A stretch of 64,000 nucleotides of DNA, taken from assembly GCA_019192445.1 (NCBI GenBank), contig JAHCMK010000001.1:558001-622000 (forward strand). Direction: 5' to 3'. The DNA comes from Oceanococcus sp. HetDA_MAG_MS8 (GTDB lineage: Bacteria > Pseudomonadota > Gammaproteobacteria > Nevskiales > Oceanococcaceae). The notes under the pieces are model-generated. The model was not told where the DNA came from. It saw only the letters and a list, made by a program, of their open reading frames with translations, and did no database searches. A program made the position numbers and the translations under genes. Below are positions 27,728 through 37,918 of this stretch, one piece after another (position 1 is the stretch's first letter; every line of letters starts with the position of its first letter).

Positions 27728-30508
27728 TCAGCTCGCGCCTGCTGCTTCGACCATCGATTGCATTTTTTGCTGCTGCTCGCGAAGTGTTTCCAGACTTTGC
27801 TGCTGCTCAGCGGCCAGAGCGCGAGCTCCTTCTACGACTTGCGCAGGTGCGCGGTCCACAAAATTGGCATTCCTGAGCTTAGCTGTTGTTGCTGCATAGT
27901 CTTTTTCCAGCTTGGCCACAGCCTTGCTCAATCGGGCCAGCTCAGCTTCAGGATCGATTAAACCGGCCAGCGGTACATGCACATTCATGGCACCAGCGCG
28001 CGCTAAGGCGGACTCAGGAGCCGTATCCTCCGAACCCAGAAGCTGTACGGACTCCACACGACCCAGAACGCGAATTTCCGCGTCCAAACGTTGTAGTCGC
28101 TGCTGGTCCTGGTCCCTATAGCCCTCCAGCAATACAGCCAAGGGCTTGCCCGGTGGGATATCCATCTCACCACGGATTTGGCGAATGGCCAGTAACAATT
28201 GCTGCAACCAGGCAATGTCGGCCACTGCCTCATCATCCTGCTTTTCCAGCTGCGGCACGGGGTAGGGACGCAGGCAAATGGAATCGCAACCCGTCACTCC
28301 CGCCAGGGGAGCGACTTTCTGCCAGATTTCCTCGGTAATGAAAGGCATGATGGGGTGCAGCAAACGCAGGATGGTTTCCAAACCACGCGCCAGTGTGCGC
28401 CCGGTAGCTTGACGCGCCTGCGCAGTGCCGTCCCGGAGACTGACTTTGGCAAGCTCTAAGTACCAATCGCACCAGTCGTGCCATACAAAATCGTGTAGAG
28501 CAGCAGCTGCTAGGTCAAAACGATAGCTATCCAAGTGACGATTCACGTCGGCCTCTACCAACTGCAGTTTGGACACAATCCAGCGCTCAGCCACTCCGGG
28601 GCTGCCAGCCTCACCATTATCGGTCCAGTCTTCCAGACTCATGAGGACAAAGCGGGAGGCATTCCAGAGTTTGTTGCAGAAGTTTTTGTAGCCGGCTAAA
28701 CGTTGAGGATCAAAGCGGATATCCCGGCCGGTGGTTGCCATTGCCGCAAAGTAGAACCGCAGTGCGTCTGTACCGTGGGCAACAATGCCATCCGGGAAGT
28801 CCTGCCGCGTCGATTTGGCAATTTTTTCAGCGAGCTGAGGCTGCATCAGCCCCGTGGTGCGCTTGCTGAGCAGATCATCCAAGCTGATGCCGTCGACAAT
28901 ATCCAGAGGGTCAATCACGTTGCCCTTCGATTTGGACATTTTTTGACCACTTGCATCTCGGACCAGGCCGTGAACATAGACCTCTTTGAAGGGCACCTCT
29001 CCGGTGAACTTCAAGCCCATCATGATCATCCGGGCCACCCAGAAGAAGATGATGTCAAAACCCGTTACCAGTACGGATGTGGGATAGAACCGGGCTAACT
29101 CCGGCGTGCGCTCTGGCCAGCCCAGCGTGGAGAAAGGCCAAAGTGCAGAGGAGAACCAGGTGTCCAGAACGTCTTCGTCCTGATGCAGTACCACATCATC
29201 AGCCAAGCCCGCCGTCTGCCTGGCGTGGGCCTCATCCCGCCCCACATAGACGCCACCCTGATCGTCATACCAGGCGGGAATGCGGTGCCCCCACCAGATC
29301 TGACGAGATATGCACCAGTCCTGGATATTGTGCATCCATTCAAAGTAGGTCTTGGACCAATTTTCCGGAACGAAGCGAACCTTTCCGCTCTCCACCGCCT
29401 CGATGGCTGGAGCGGCCAAGGGGGCAGTCTTCACGAACCACTGGTCGGTCAAGAAGGGTTCCAAGACCTGGCCGGTGCGATCCCCGCGCGGCACCATGAG
29501 ATTGTGGTCATCAATGCGTTCGACTAGACCTAAAGCACTCAAGTCAGCCACCACGCGGGTACGCGCTGCGAAGCGATCCAGACCTTGATAAGCCGCAGGC
29601 ACTTGATCGTTCAGCGCTGCCTGCGGCGTCAGGATATTGATGCAGGGCAGGGAGTGCCGTTGCCCCATCTCGTAATCATTAAAGTCGTGTGCCGGGGTGA
29701 TTTTGACGCAGCCCGTACCAAACTCCGGGTCTACGTAATCGTCAGCAATAATGGGGATTTCGCGCTCGACCAGTGGCAGCAGCACCGTTTTTCCCACCAG
29801 ATGCTGATAACGCTCGTCATCCGGATGCACCGCAACCGCAGCATCTCCCAACATGGTCTCCGGTCGGGTTGTGGCGACGACTAAGTGCCCGCTACCGTCG
29901 CTCAATGGGTAGCGAAAATGCCAGAGCTTGCCTTGTTCTTCCTTGGACTCCACCTCCAAGTCGGACACAGCCGTTTGCAGGACCGGGTCCCAGTTGATCA
30001 AACGTTGGCCACGGTAAATCAGCCCTTCCTCGTAGAGGCTCACGAAGACTTCCGTCACCGCCTTCGATAAACCCTCGTCCATGGTGAAGCGTTCCCGGCT
30101 CCAGTCCACTGAAGCCCCCATGCGTCTGAGCTGGCGGGTGATGTGCCCACCCGATTCCGCCTTCCATTTCCAAATTTCATCAATAAAGGCGTCGCGACCG
30201 AGGTCATGCCGCGATTGCCCCTGGGCCGATAAACGCCGATCAACCACCATCTGGGTCGCAATGCCAGCATGATCGGTGCCTGGTTGCCAAAGCGTGGCAT
30301 GCCCGCGCATCCGGTGTAGCCGTGTCAGCCCGTCCATGATCGTATCCTGGAAGGCATGCCCCATATGCAAACTCCCAGTGACGTTTGGCGGCGGGATCAT
30401 GATGCAGTAAGGGTCGGCGTCATGCGTACCAGCGCGAAATACGCCGCGCTCTTCCCAGTTTTGGTACCACTTGGTTTCTATAGAACTGGGGTCGTAGTGT
30501 TTATCCAT
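27728..30508 (-). CDS. valS: Valyl-tRNA synthetase
   Basis: Class I synthetase of 926 residues that charges tRNA-Val. The HIGH-type motif is GSLHMGHAF near residue 42, and the KMSKS motif is in [10 protein letters not shown] near residue 530. The editing domain lies between them, with the expected [10 protein letters not shown] and [10 protein letters not shown] blocks. The C-terminus is the typical coiled-coil tRNA-binding arm. Length is normal (E. coli 951). It is transcribed toward the DUF423 gene. Confidence 0.97.
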   Translation of the reverse strand: MDKHYDPSSIETKWYQNWEERGVFRAGTHDADPYCIMIPPPNVTGSLHMGHAFQDTIMDGLTRLHRMRGHATLWQPGTDHAGIATQMVVDRRLSAQGQSRHDLGRDAFIDEIWKWKAESGGHITRQLRRMGASVDWSRERFTMDEGLSKAVTEVFVSLYEEGLIYRGQRLINWDPVLQTAVSDLEVESKEEQGKLWHFRYPLSDGSGHLVVATTRPETMLGDAAVAVHPDDERYQHLVGKTVLLPLVEREIPIIADDYVDPEFGTGCVKITPAHDFNDYEMGQRHSLPCINILTPQAALNDQVPAAYQGLDRFAARTRVVADLSALGLVERIDDHNLMVPRGDRTGQVLEPFLTDQWFVKTAPLAAPAIEAVESGKVRFVPENWSKTYFEWMHNIQDWCISRQIWWGHRIPAWYDDQGGVYVGRDEAHARQTAGLADDVVLHQDEDVLDTWFSSALWPFSTLGWPERTPELARFYPTSVLVTGFDIIFFWVARMIMMGLKFTGEVPFKEVYVHGLVRDASGQKMSKSKGNVIDPLDIVDGISLDDLLSKRTTGLMQPQLAEKIAKSTRQDFPDGIVAHGTDALRFYFAAMATTGRDIRFDPQRLAGYKNFCNKLWNASRFVLMSLEDWTDNGEAGSPGVAERWIVSKLQLVEADVNRHLDSYRFDLAAAALHDFVWHDWCDWYLELAKVSLRDGTAQARQATGRTLARGLETILRLLHPIMPFITEEIWQKVAPLAGVTGCDSICLRPYPVPQLEKQDDEAVADIAWLQQLLLAIRQIRGEMDIPPGKPLAVLLEGYRDQDQQRLQRLDAEIRVLGRVESVQLLGSEDTAPESALARAGAMNVHVPLAGLIDPEAELARLSKAVAKLEKDYAATTAKLRNANFVDRAPAQVVEGARALAAEQQQSLETLREQQQKMQSMVEAAGAS

Positions 30509-30661
30509 AATGTGCAGGGCAACCGGGGCAGAGCCAATGCAGCGCTAGCCTGCCTACAGACCCGCGAAGGGCCGTCGAGCGAACGCGCCGTGGCATGGAT
30601 GAATATGGCGAAACATGGAATTATAGGGCTTTGCTGACCGTGCAGCCGGATGGAGGGACCC

Positions 30662-32878
30662 ATGCTCAAGGTGCACACCACGATTCTCGCTCTGAGTTTG
30701 GGCAGCCTGGCCGCTTGCGGCTCAGATTCTGTGCCCAGCAAGCCACCGGCGGACTTGGCCACCTCCAAAAGCAGCCAGACATTGCAGGCTTTTGCCGACT
30801 GTAGCGCCCTTCGCGAAAATTTCACTCGCAGCCTTAGCCAAGAAGTGCTCAGCGGCTTTTGGGCGGGCCGCCCCTGTTGGGGCTGCACTGGTGTAGTCCC
30901 GGAGCCTGGCGCTCCGCCACGTATCGCGCAACCCCGTAGTGATGAGTCGCTAGACGGCCAACCCGTGCCATCGCCTGCCGCAGCTCCAAGCCGCGAGGTC
31001 AATCAGACCAACACGCAAGAGCAGGGTGTAGACGAAGCCGATCTTATGGAAATTAGCGCTGATGGGCGCACTCTTATCCTGCTGCATAGCCGCGGGGCGC
31101 ATGCACCGGCCATTGAGATCTTCGACATCGGCAATTTGGGCCAACCACAGCGACTCAGCCGCCTAGACTTAGACAACAATCGCGCCTACAGGGGCTTGTA
31201 CTGGCTAGAGGATCAACAGCGACTCATCGTCCTTTCTAACGGTTATCACTTTGGCCCGGTGCCCTTTGCTGCACAATCCACTCCAGCACCCTCAGCACTG
31301 AGCCGGGTCCAAAGCTTTGATGTGTCGAGCTTGACTGCGCCCAATGAAATCGGACGCTGGGAGTCTAGCGCCGACCTGATGAGCAGCCGCGTTATCGGCG
31401 AACAGCTGCATGTGGTGACTCGCTTCGCACCACCATTGCCCCTGGCTCTACGCGATGACCAAGCCTTTCAAGACTTGGTGTATACGGACTACGCTCAAGC
31501 TCTGTGGGATCAGGATGTGGCAGCTCAGGAGCGCTTGGCTCAGCAAATAGAGGGCCGCATTGCAGAGGCGGTGAGCGCTGCAGACATCAGCGAGCTGCTG
31601 CCCCTGAACCAAGGCCAAACACTGGCATGCACAGCAGTGTATGCCCCAGAAATTAACCAGCAATTGGGCTTTATTCAGGTGTCCAGCATGGACAGTGACT
31701 TGGCACAAAGCCAGGACATGGCGCTGCTCAATAATGCGTGGCAGCTCTATGCCAGTGCCAACAATTTGTACATTGCGCAAACCAGCGCGGGCTGGTGGTT
31801 CGATCCTCAGCAGCGCCAGCAAACAGCCATTCACCGAGTACAACTTCAGGGCTCGGGGCCGCCGCTATACACTGGCAGCAATGTGATTGATGGCTGGGCG
31901 GCCAATCGTCATCAGTTTTCCGAGCATGCAGGGCATCTGCGTGTTGCCACCACACTCCAAGGCCCGGCATTGTTGGCAGAAGAGCTGCCGTCCACGCGCA
32001 GCCTCAACCAGCTGGTCGTACTGAAACTCGATGACATCGACGCGAGTCAAGACTTGGCATTGGTGGGGCAAACACCACGCTTTGCCCCCAATGAAGATAT
32101 CCGTGCGGCACGCTTTCTGGGCGACAAGGGCTATGTGGTGACCTTTGAATTCACGGATCCCTTGTTTGCCTTTGACCTGACCACCCCCAGCCAGCCACGC
32201 ATCGCCGCAGAGCTCAAGATTCCGGGGTTTTCAACCTACATCCACCCCCTGGGGCCAGATCATCTGCTCACCTTAGGGCGAGAAGGCGGGCCGGATGGCT
32301 TAGGCACCGGGCCAGGTTATCAGCTACAAATTTTTGCCACCGCCGGTGCCTTTGATGACAATCCCGATACCGGCCTGGAGCAGCTCGCAACCTGGGAACC
32401 CGCATTGCTCAACGGTGATTACGCCTTTTCCCAGGCCGAAAATGAGCCCTTAGCCTTTGCCTTTTTAGGCGATTCCAGCCGTGGCGACGGCACCCGGGGT
32501 CTGCTGAGCATTCCGGCCCAAATTGCTTCGGTGGATCAGAGCCGCGCCTTTAGTGGATTTAGCACCTTTGTCATCGACGCACTCAGCCCCAGCATTGATC
32601 CCCTATTAGACCTGGATCACCGTCCGCCATCTGGCGATGCTGGGGAGGGCTGCCCGCCGGGGCGAAGCCCGCCTGGGTTTATCGAGTTCGGATGCTTTGA
32701 TTTCGCGCCAACGGTGTATGCCGAGCCATTACGCAGCAAGATTGTGTGGGAGCGCGGAGCCGAAGACACCAGGGTGTTCTTCACCTTTAGTGACCATCAG
32801 CTTCGCGTTGACAGCCCGGACCGCAATCCAACAGCCATGGCGCGCATTGAGTTTAGAGAGGAGTCCGAGGCCAATTAG
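30662..32878 (+). CDS. Secreted beta-propeller-domain lipoprotein
   Basis: A 738-residue predicted lipoprotein; signal ends in the lipobox LAAC with Cys19. After a short Pro/Ser-rich stretch comes the family hallmark NTQEQGVDEADL, then propeller-like repeats such as TLILLHSRG, AYRGLYWLEDQQRLIVLSNG and LHVVTRF. This matches secreted proteins with a C-terminal WD40-like propeller (COG4880 type). The start ATG 30662 has GGAGGG five bases upstream. A small Cys-containing insert (GEGCPPGRSPPGFIEFGC) lies near the end. Function unknown. Confidence 0.82.
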   Translation: MLKVHTTILALSLGSLAACGSDSVPSKPPADLATSKSSQTLQAFADCSALRENFTRSLSQEVLSGFWAGRPCWGCTGVVPEPGAPPRIAQPRSDESLDGQPVPSPAAAPSREVNQTNTQEQGVDEADLMEISADGRTLILLHSRGAHAPAIEIFDIGNLGQPQRLSRLDLDNNRAYRGLYWLEDQQRLIVLSNGYHFGPVPFAAQSTPAPSALSRVQSFDVSSLTAPNEIGRWESSADLMSSRVIGEQLHVVTRFAPPLPLALRDDQAFQDLVYTDYAQALWDQDVAAQERLAQQIEGRIAEAVSAADISELLPLNQGQTLACTAVYAPEINQQLGFIQVSSMDSDLAQSQDMALLNNAWQLYASANNLYIAQTSAGWWFDPQQRQQTAIHRVQLQGSGPPLYTGSNVIDGWAANRHQFSEHAGHLRVATTLQGPALLAEELPSTRSLNQLVVLKLDDIDASQDLALVGQTPRFAPNEDIRAARFLGDKGYVVTFEFTDPLFAFDLTTPSQPRIAAELKIPGFSTYIHPLGPDHLLTLGREGGPDGLGTGPGYQLQIFATAGAFDDNPDTGLEQLATWEPALLNGDYAFSQAENEPLAFAFLGDSSRGDGTRGLLSIPAQIASVDQSRAFSGFSTFVIDALSPSIDPLLDLDHRPPSGDAGEGCPPGRSPPGFIEFGCFDFAPTVYAEPLRSKIVWERGAEDTRVFFTFSDHQLRVDSPDRNPTAMARIEFREESEAN

Positions 32879-32888
32879 GGCCTAGGGT

Positions 32889-33650
32889 TCAGGCCTCGGG
32901 CTGTGTTGGAGTCTGCCGGATGGGGTAGCGCATGCGTATTTGATAGGCCTTGCCCTCGTCATCACGCACATTGGAAATGCCGATGTACTCAATGAGGTCT
33001 TTGTTGGCCGGGTTGTAGCTTAGGATCAAGGGGTCTACAAACAGGCCCAACAGACTCGCCACGGAGACCTTAATTCGTACGGTGGACACGCCCTCTATTT
33101 CACCGTCCTCCAAACGTTCGGCTTTGAACTTCACGCTACGCAAACTACTCACTACGCAAAAGCGGAAGCTAACGGGATCGCCCTTGAGTAGAGTGTCGAA
33201 GTTCGCTTGAACATAAGGATGAAAGCCAGCATCGGCGGCCTCGCAGCGACTACTGTCCACTGCATTGGTCTGGGCTTGCTCCTCGCCGGGCTTTTGTCGG
33301 TACATCTCTAAGCCTTCGCCCTTGCGCCGGAGTCCCTCCTCGTAGCCACTGTTGCTCAGCTCGGTGGCGAAGGAGGGCACAAAGAGGCTCTGCTGAAAGT
33401 CCACGCTTTTTCCACCGAGGCGGACGCCCTCCGGGCTGGTGTACTCAACCTCATCGGCGATAGGCTGATTGTTCGCGTCGTAGCGAAATTGATGGACCTC
33501 GGTATACAGCAGCTCCCCGCTCTCTTTATCGTAGGCCTGACCGACCAACTCTTGAACTGGCTCCAAAGCCTGCGTGGCCCCCATAGCCATGAACAAGGCG
33601 GCAGCTGTAGCTACGGATCGCATATAGCTAGAGGTTCGACAGTAGATCAC
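32889..33650 (-). CDS. Periplasmic protein of unknown family
   Basis: A 253-residue exported protein. The signal peptide ends near GATQA-LEP. The mature part is mostly beta, with two Cys (RCEAAD, RFCVVSS) that could form a disulfide, and a repeated pattern of antiparallel strands (LLYTEVHQFRYDANN). It may resemble lipoprotein-carrier-like or DUF3108-type folds, but I do not recognise a family. A GTG at 33650 has AGGA nine bases upstream; an ATG at 33623 gives a neater signal peptide and is the alternative. Convergent with the beta-propeller gene, with only 10 bases between. Confidence 0.7.
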   Translation of the reverse strand: MIYCRTSSYMRSVATAAALFMAMGATQALEPVQELVGQAYDKESGELLYTEVHQFRYDANNQPIADEVEYTSPEGVRLGGKSVDFQQSLFVPSFATELSNSGYEEGLRRKGEGLEMYRQKPGEEQAQTNAVDSSRCEAADAGFHPYVQANFDTLLKGDPVSFRFCVVSSLRSVKFKAERLEDGEIEGVSTVRIKVSVASLLGLFVDPLILSYNPANKDLIEYIGISNVRDDEGKAYQIRMRYPIRQTPTQPEA

Positions 33651-33796
33651 GGTGTGAGGTCCTTCAAAAGTAACTGAAGAGGAGTTCGCGGCCGCGTTGC
33701 ATTTGGATGCTCAGGCAGGCACCCTGCCAAAGTAAGCGAGCCTCAACATGCTCGCTACAAGCCACTGAATACCAACGCATGTTTTAGGGAGACCTC

Positions 33797-34180
33797 GTGA
33801 ATCTAGAAAAAGTCCTCTTTGGCTTTTTTGTTTTGCTGGCACTTACGCTCAACGTCGGCTTCGTTTACGGCGAGATTGACTCGGTAACTCACCACCATGT
33901 CTGGGAGCTCTTTGCGGCTTTGGTGGTTTCCTTGATTGCCACCGTTCTCAAGTTTGGTGATCGCACGCACCTGGGCGCCGTGTTGCTGGCGTCCTCTCTG
34001 GTCGCAGATTTACATTTGGTGGCCGCGGCCATCGTGTGGGGCGTCAATAGCCAAGTTTTCGCCGCAGGTGAGGAGCCTGGGGTGGTGGCCAGCGTTGTTT
34101 CGCTAGCCTGCGGGGCTTTGGTCGCCAACCTTGCCAGCGTGATCTTACTCGTGGTGGAAACTCTGACTCTGCGGCGATAA
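33797..34180 (+). CDS. Four-helix inner-membrane protein (DUF6394-like)
   Basis: A 127-residue protein with about four membrane segments and short loops. GTG start at 33797 with TAGGGAGA upstream. It lies 15 bases before the K+ channel gene and is clearly co-transcribed. Small membrane proteins of this type regularly precede TrkA-N-domain channels in gammaproteobacteria, so it is probably an accessory subunit. The DUF number is from memory. Confidence 0.75.
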   Translation: MNLEKVLFGFFVLLALTLNVGFVYGEIDSVTHHHVWELFAALVVSLIATVLKFGDRTHLGAVLLASSLVADLHLVAAAIVWGVNSQVFAAGEEPGVVASVVSLACGALVANLASVILLVVETLTLRR

Positions 34181-34195
34181 GTAAGGGGCACAGCC

Positions 34196-35866
34196 ATGAA
34201 CAGCGTGCTGTTTTTAGTGATGCGTCGCATGCGGCGCCCGCTCATCATGCTGATCTGCGCCTACGCAGTGGCCATTGGCGGCTTGGTGCTCATTCCCGGG
34301 GAAGACGACCAAGGGCAGCTTTGGCACTTCGACTTTTTCCATGCCTTTTATTTCATCAGTTTTGTCGGTCCGACTATAGGCCTGGGCGAAATCCCCTATG
34401 CCTTGGTTCCTGCACAGCGTTTTTGGGTGAGCTTCTCGCTCTACCTCACGGTGATCTCATGGCTCTACGCCATCGGTAAGATCTTCAGCTTGGTGGGTGA
34501 GCCCGCCTTCGTCCGCGCCCTGAGCGAAACGCGCTTTCGGCGCTCTGTCCACAGCCTATCCGAGCCATTTCACCTGATCTGTGGCTATGGAGAAACCGGC
34601 AGTCTGCTCGTCGAAGCGCTGTGCGCTCGGGGTTGGCGCTGTGTGGTCATTGATAGCAGTAGCCAGCGTTTAGACGATCTAGAATTGGCCGAGCTGCCCG
34701 TCGACATTCCCAGGTTATGCGCGAATGCAGGCGACACCCGTGTATTGATTGAAGCCGGGCTCAAGCATCGTTACTGCCACTCGGTCATCGCAGTGACAAA
34801 CTCCGACGCGGTGAACACCAAAATTGCGGTGACCTGCAAGTTGTTGCAGCCCGAAAGGATGGTTCTCTGCAGAGCTGATAGCGCTGCGGCCATGGAGAAT
34901 ATGGCCTCCTTTAATACCGACCATATCGTTAATCCGCACACGATTTTCGCCGAGCAGATGGCGCTGGCCATTCGTAAGCCCCATGTGAATGAACTGCATC
35001 GGTGGTTGGGCGCGCGTGCCGGCAAGCCGCTCAAGCCGCCGCTTTTGCCTCCTACGGGGCGCTGGATCATCTGTGGTTATGGCCGCCTCGGTCAGGCCGT
35101 GCGTCGTTACCTAGATGCCAATGACATCGATGTGACCGTGATTGAACGTGACGCCTCACACTTTAGTGACAACAACAGTGCCATTCAGCACCGAATTATT
35201 GGTAGCGCCACCGATCCCGAACCCCTGCATGAAGCGGGCGTGGAGAGCTGTCAGGGGATATTGGCTGGCACGGACTCGGACGCGGATAATTTATCGATCG
35301 TGTTAACCGCACGCGACATCAATCCGGACATATACGCGGTAGCCCGGCAAAACCATTTTCGCGAACGCGAACTCTTTGCCGCCGCCAAGCTCCCCCTGGT
35401 GGTTGACCTGAACCGGATTTTGGCCTGGCGCATGCTGCCTCTGGCCACGGTTCCTTCGCTGGATGAGTTTCTAGCCTGTTGCCGATCTCAGGAAGACGAC
35501 TGGGCGCGAGAACTCATGGACAATTTGCGGGCATTAACCGGCGACACCTCCCCAGAAGTGGTCCACGTGCCGCTGTGGGGGCAGGGAAGCCAAGGGCTAT
35601 GCCAGGCGCTAGCTCGACGTACAGTACGCTTGCGCGATTTGGGGGGGCATATTGATGGTGAAACCATCCCCGTCATCGGCTTGATGCTCAAACGCGCTGA
35701 GGAGCGCAGCTTACTGCCGGATCCGGAGACCGAACTCCAGCCCGGTCAGCAGCTGCTGCTCGCAACCGTGGCGCACAGTGCACACCGCTTGGAGTGGCTG
35801 ATCAAGCACAGTAACCATTGGGGCAGCGCGCCGCGCAGCCACGCTTTGGCAGCGGTTTCGCCGTAG
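34196..35866 (+). CDS. Potassium channel protein with two RCK/TrkA-N domains
   Basis: A 556-residue channel. A first helix is at about residues 13-33, then a pore region whose filter reads TIGLGE at residues 60-65, where canonical K+ channels have TVGYGD. A second helix follows at about 76-98. Two nucleotide-binding RCK domains come next: CGYGETGSLL at about 127 and CGYGRLGQAV at about 289, each followed by a TrkA-C-like region. The TAG stop at 35864-35866 lies within the terminal inverted repeat of a MITE-like element, so the last residues may have been changed by insertion. Loss of Tyr and Asp in the filter may alter ion choice. Confidence 0.85.
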   Translation: MNSVLFLVMRRMRRPLIMLICAYAVAIGGLVLIPGEDDQGQLWHFDFFHAFYFISFVGPTIGLGEIPYALVPAQRFWVSFSLYLTVISWLYAIGKIFSLVGEPAFVRALSETRFRRSVHSLSEPFHLICGYGETGSLLVEALCARGWRCVVIDSSSQRLDDLELAELPVDIPRLCANAGDTRVLIEAGLKHRYCHSVIAVTNSDAVNTKIAVTCKLLQPERMVLCRADSAAAMENMASFNTDHIVNPHTIFAEQMALAIRKPHVNELHRWLGARAGKPLKPPLLPPTGRWIICGYGRLGQAVRRYLDANDIDVTVIERDASHFSDNNSAIQHRIIGSATDPEPLHEAGVESCQGILAGTDSDADNLSIVLTARDINPDIYAVARQNHFRERELFAAAKLPLVVDLNRILAWRMLPLATVPSLDEFLACCRSQEDDWARELMDNLRALTGDTSPEVVHVPLWGQGSQGLCQALARRTVRLRDLGGHIDGETIPVIGLMLKRAEERSLLPDPETELQPGQQLLLATVAHSAHRLEWLIKHSNHWGSAPRSHALAAVSP

Positions 35867-36083
35867 GGAAGCGCTGAAGAAATCCGCGAGCGAAGCAAGG
35901 TGGCCCGCCGCCGGAGCGCAGAAACCACAGCATATGGGCGATATGTGAGGAGTTCGACCAATCGGCAGGACAGCCGATTGGGACCGCGCAGCGGCCGCTT
36001 GCGGCGAGGGACACGGATGTCCCGAGTCAACACCGCCGGCGGGTCAGATTGCGAGCGCAGCGCATTATTCAGTGCTTCCCTAG
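35864..36083. repeat. MITE-like element 1 with terminal inverted repeats
   Basis: About 220 bases. The left end reads TAGGGAAGCGCTGAAGAAA and the reverse complement of the right end reads TAGGGAAGCACTGAATAAT (16 of 19 identical). Inside are stable hairpins: CCAATCGGC / GCCGATTGG (35958-35981) and GGGACA / TGTCCC (36008-36023). No transposase gene is inside. The left end supplies the stop codon of the channel gene. A TA or TAG target duplication is possible at both edges. The ends resemble those of IS5-like elements, from memory only. Confidence 0.7.
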
Positions 36084-36100
36084 GCCAAACCGGTCCGTGA

Positions 36101-36979
36101 CTAACGACCGCTGCGCGGGTCAAAGTCTGCTGCCGACTCCCGCCAGCGTTCGAGCAACTCTGTTTGCTCGGGATTGAGAGGGGTGGGATAGCGCAGAACG
36201 ATGCGCACGAATTGATCCCCAGGGGCCGTTTTATGCGGTAGCCCACGGCCTTTCAGCCGCAAACGCTGACCACTTTGAGTCCCCGCTGGGATGGTCATTT
36301 CAATCGTTCCGCCCAAGGTGGGTACGGGCACCTTGCTGCCCAGGGCAGCTTCCCAAGGGCTGAGCGGCAAATCAATGCTGAGGTTTTTGCCATCCACAGT
36401 GAAACGCGGATGTTGACGAATCCGAATCGTGAGCATGATGGGGCTGCGGCCTGCGGCCACACGCATCTTGCTACCGTCGGTGGTCCCGGCGGGAATTTTG
36501 ACTTTTAAGGTGCTGCCACCGGGTCGCAATAGCTCTCGAGTCGTACCGTGGAAGGCTTCTTCCAGACTGATGTCTACGTCCAGAGACTGGCTTTGCGGTG
36601 CTCGGCTAAACCCCGATTCGAAGCCGCCGGCACCTCCACCAAAAGGGCTGGCTCCGCCAGCGCCGAACAGACTTTGGAAAAAGTCACTAAAGCCACCCAG
36701 GTCATCTCCGCCATGCCCATGGCTCTGCCAGCCCGGAGGGGGTTGGAAGTTTTGCCCTGCCTTCCAATCTTTGCCCAGACGGTCGTATAACTTGCGCTTC
36801 TCTGGGTCCTGCAGAACTTCGTAGGCCTCCTGCAGTGTCTTGAACTTATCTTCGGCGTCGGCCGCCTTGTTGCGGTCGGGGTGATACTCGCGCGCCTTGC
36901 GTCGGTAGGCTTTTTTGATCTCGGCCTCGTCAGCCTGTCGGCTCACACCGAGAATTTGGTAATAATCCTGAAATTCCAT
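36101..36979 (-). CDS. cbpA: Curved DNA-binding / DnaJ-like co-chaperone CbpA
   Basis: A 292-residue type II J protein. The J domain covers residues 5-70 with HPD in YHPDRNKA. A Gly/Phe-rich linker follows ([16 protein letters not shown]), and two C-terminal substrate-binding domains end in [13 protein letters not shown]. There is no zinc-finger domain, unlike the true DnaJ at 58201-59319. It ends next to MITE element 1. Its partner would be DnaK. Confidence 0.92.
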   Translation of the reverse strand: MEFQDYYQILGVSRQADEAEIKKAYRRKAREYHPDRNKAADAEDKFKTLQEAYEVLQDPEKRKLYDRLGKDWKAGQNFQPPPGWQSHGHGGDDLGGFSDFFQSLFGAGGASPFGGGAGGFESGFSRAPQSQSLDVDISLEEAFHGTTRELLRPGGSTLKVKIPAGTTDGSKMRVAAGRSPIMLTIRIRQHPRFTVDGKNLSIDLPLSPWEAALGSKVPVPTLGGTIEMTIPAGTQSGQRLRLKGRGLPHKTAPGDQFVRIVLRYPTPLNPEQTELLERWRESAADFDPRSGR

Positions 36980-37032
36980 CTGTTACAGGCTCAAAGAATC
37001 TGTGGGAGATATGCGGCCGAGATTGCTCATAT

Positions 37033-37512
37033 TCAATCGTCACTCGGCTTTGGTAAAGCCTGCGGGCGGCGAATGGCGGCTCGTGTCGAACTTGTGCGGG
37101 GCGCCTCCTTCAGGTTGCGCTCGCGCGTACGGCTCCGCCGCCATTTGGCATAAAGGCTGAGCCCTGCGTAGACCCCGTCGCTCGCCAGATCGTGAAGACG
37201 CCGCATTTCCTGGGCCGTGCGCCGCGTGGCGGGTATTTGTTCCAGAATGTCGAAGGGAATGCTGGCCAATGCGAAATGCGTCGCGCGCGCTGCTCGACCT
37301 CCTTGATCCAAAGATGCGGCGACTTGATCTTGAAACTGATCCAGTCGATCCTGGCTCGCACGGGCATAGGCCAACTCACTGAGAAAGGCGTTGACCCGGC
37401 GCTGCTGATGCTCATGCAACTCACGCGCTTGCGTGTGCGCCCATACCAGGGACAACACCACAGCCGAGGCCAGCAAGAGCAAAGCCGTTGCCAAAATTTC
37501 AATCAGCGGCAT
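37033..37512 (-). CDS. Membrane-anchored protein of unknown function A
   Basis: A 159-residue protein. One N-terminal hydrophobic helix (about residues 4-25), then a charged, mostly helical region rich in Gln, Arg and Ala, and a basic C-terminal tail (YAKWRRSRTRERNLK). Its start overlaps the stop region of the upstream unknown gene by 14 bases. No family recognised. Confidence 0.6.
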   Translation of the reverse strand: MPLIEILATALLLLASAVVLSLVWAHTQARELHEHQQRRVNAFLSELAYARASQDRLDQFQDQVAASLDQGGRAARATHFALASIPFDILEQIPATRRTAQEMRRLHDLASDGVYAGLSLYAKWRRSRTRERNLKEAPRTSSTRAAIRRPQALPKPSDD

Positions 37513-37861
37513 GAATGCGCACCTCCGCCATGACATCCCATTTTTCGAGCTCTTTGCGCAAAATGTTGGCCGCTTGCCGGTGGACCTCGCGACGAATCAG
37601 GCCCGGCGCGAGATTGCCCAAAATCCCAGCAAAGGCGTGATGCTTGGCGGCGAGTTGCATCGGGTTCAGAATTTCTACGCTAATGAGGCGTTTACGTGGC
37701 TGTCCCAATAGTGCGCGGACTTCTTCTGGCGCTGGTGGCGCCAAGTCTAGGACCGGATGCAGCACTCTGGATTGAGTTTTTAATTCTTTGTGGTTGTGCA
37801 CCAGCAGGGCAATTGCGGCAGACAATAAGACAGCATTCAAGATAAGCAAGGCGATGAGCAT
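37499..37861 (-). CDS. Membrane-anchored protein of unknown function B
   Basis: A 120-residue protein; hydrophobic helix at about residues 1-22, then a Pro-rich segment (LAPPAPEEVRALLGQPRKR) and a helical domain with LNPMQLAAKH and ILGNLAPGLIRREVHRQA. It and the next gene overlap and form a two-gene unit divergent from mnmC. The start ATG at 37861 was chosen because the open frame upstream to 38017 overlaps mnmC and has no hydrophobic start. The pattern of conserved-looking blocks suggests a real family, not recognised here. Confidence 0.62.
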   Translation of the reverse strand: MLIALLILNAVLLSAAIALLVHNHKELKTQSRVLHPVLDLAPPAPEEVRALLGQPRKRLISVEILNPMQLAAKHHAFAGILGNLAPGLIRREVHRQAANILRKELEKWDVMAEVRIHAAD

Positions 37862-37918
37862 GGCAGGGAACGTCGATAAACCGGGGAAGCTCCGGCATGA
37901 ACATGCGGGAGGATGTGC

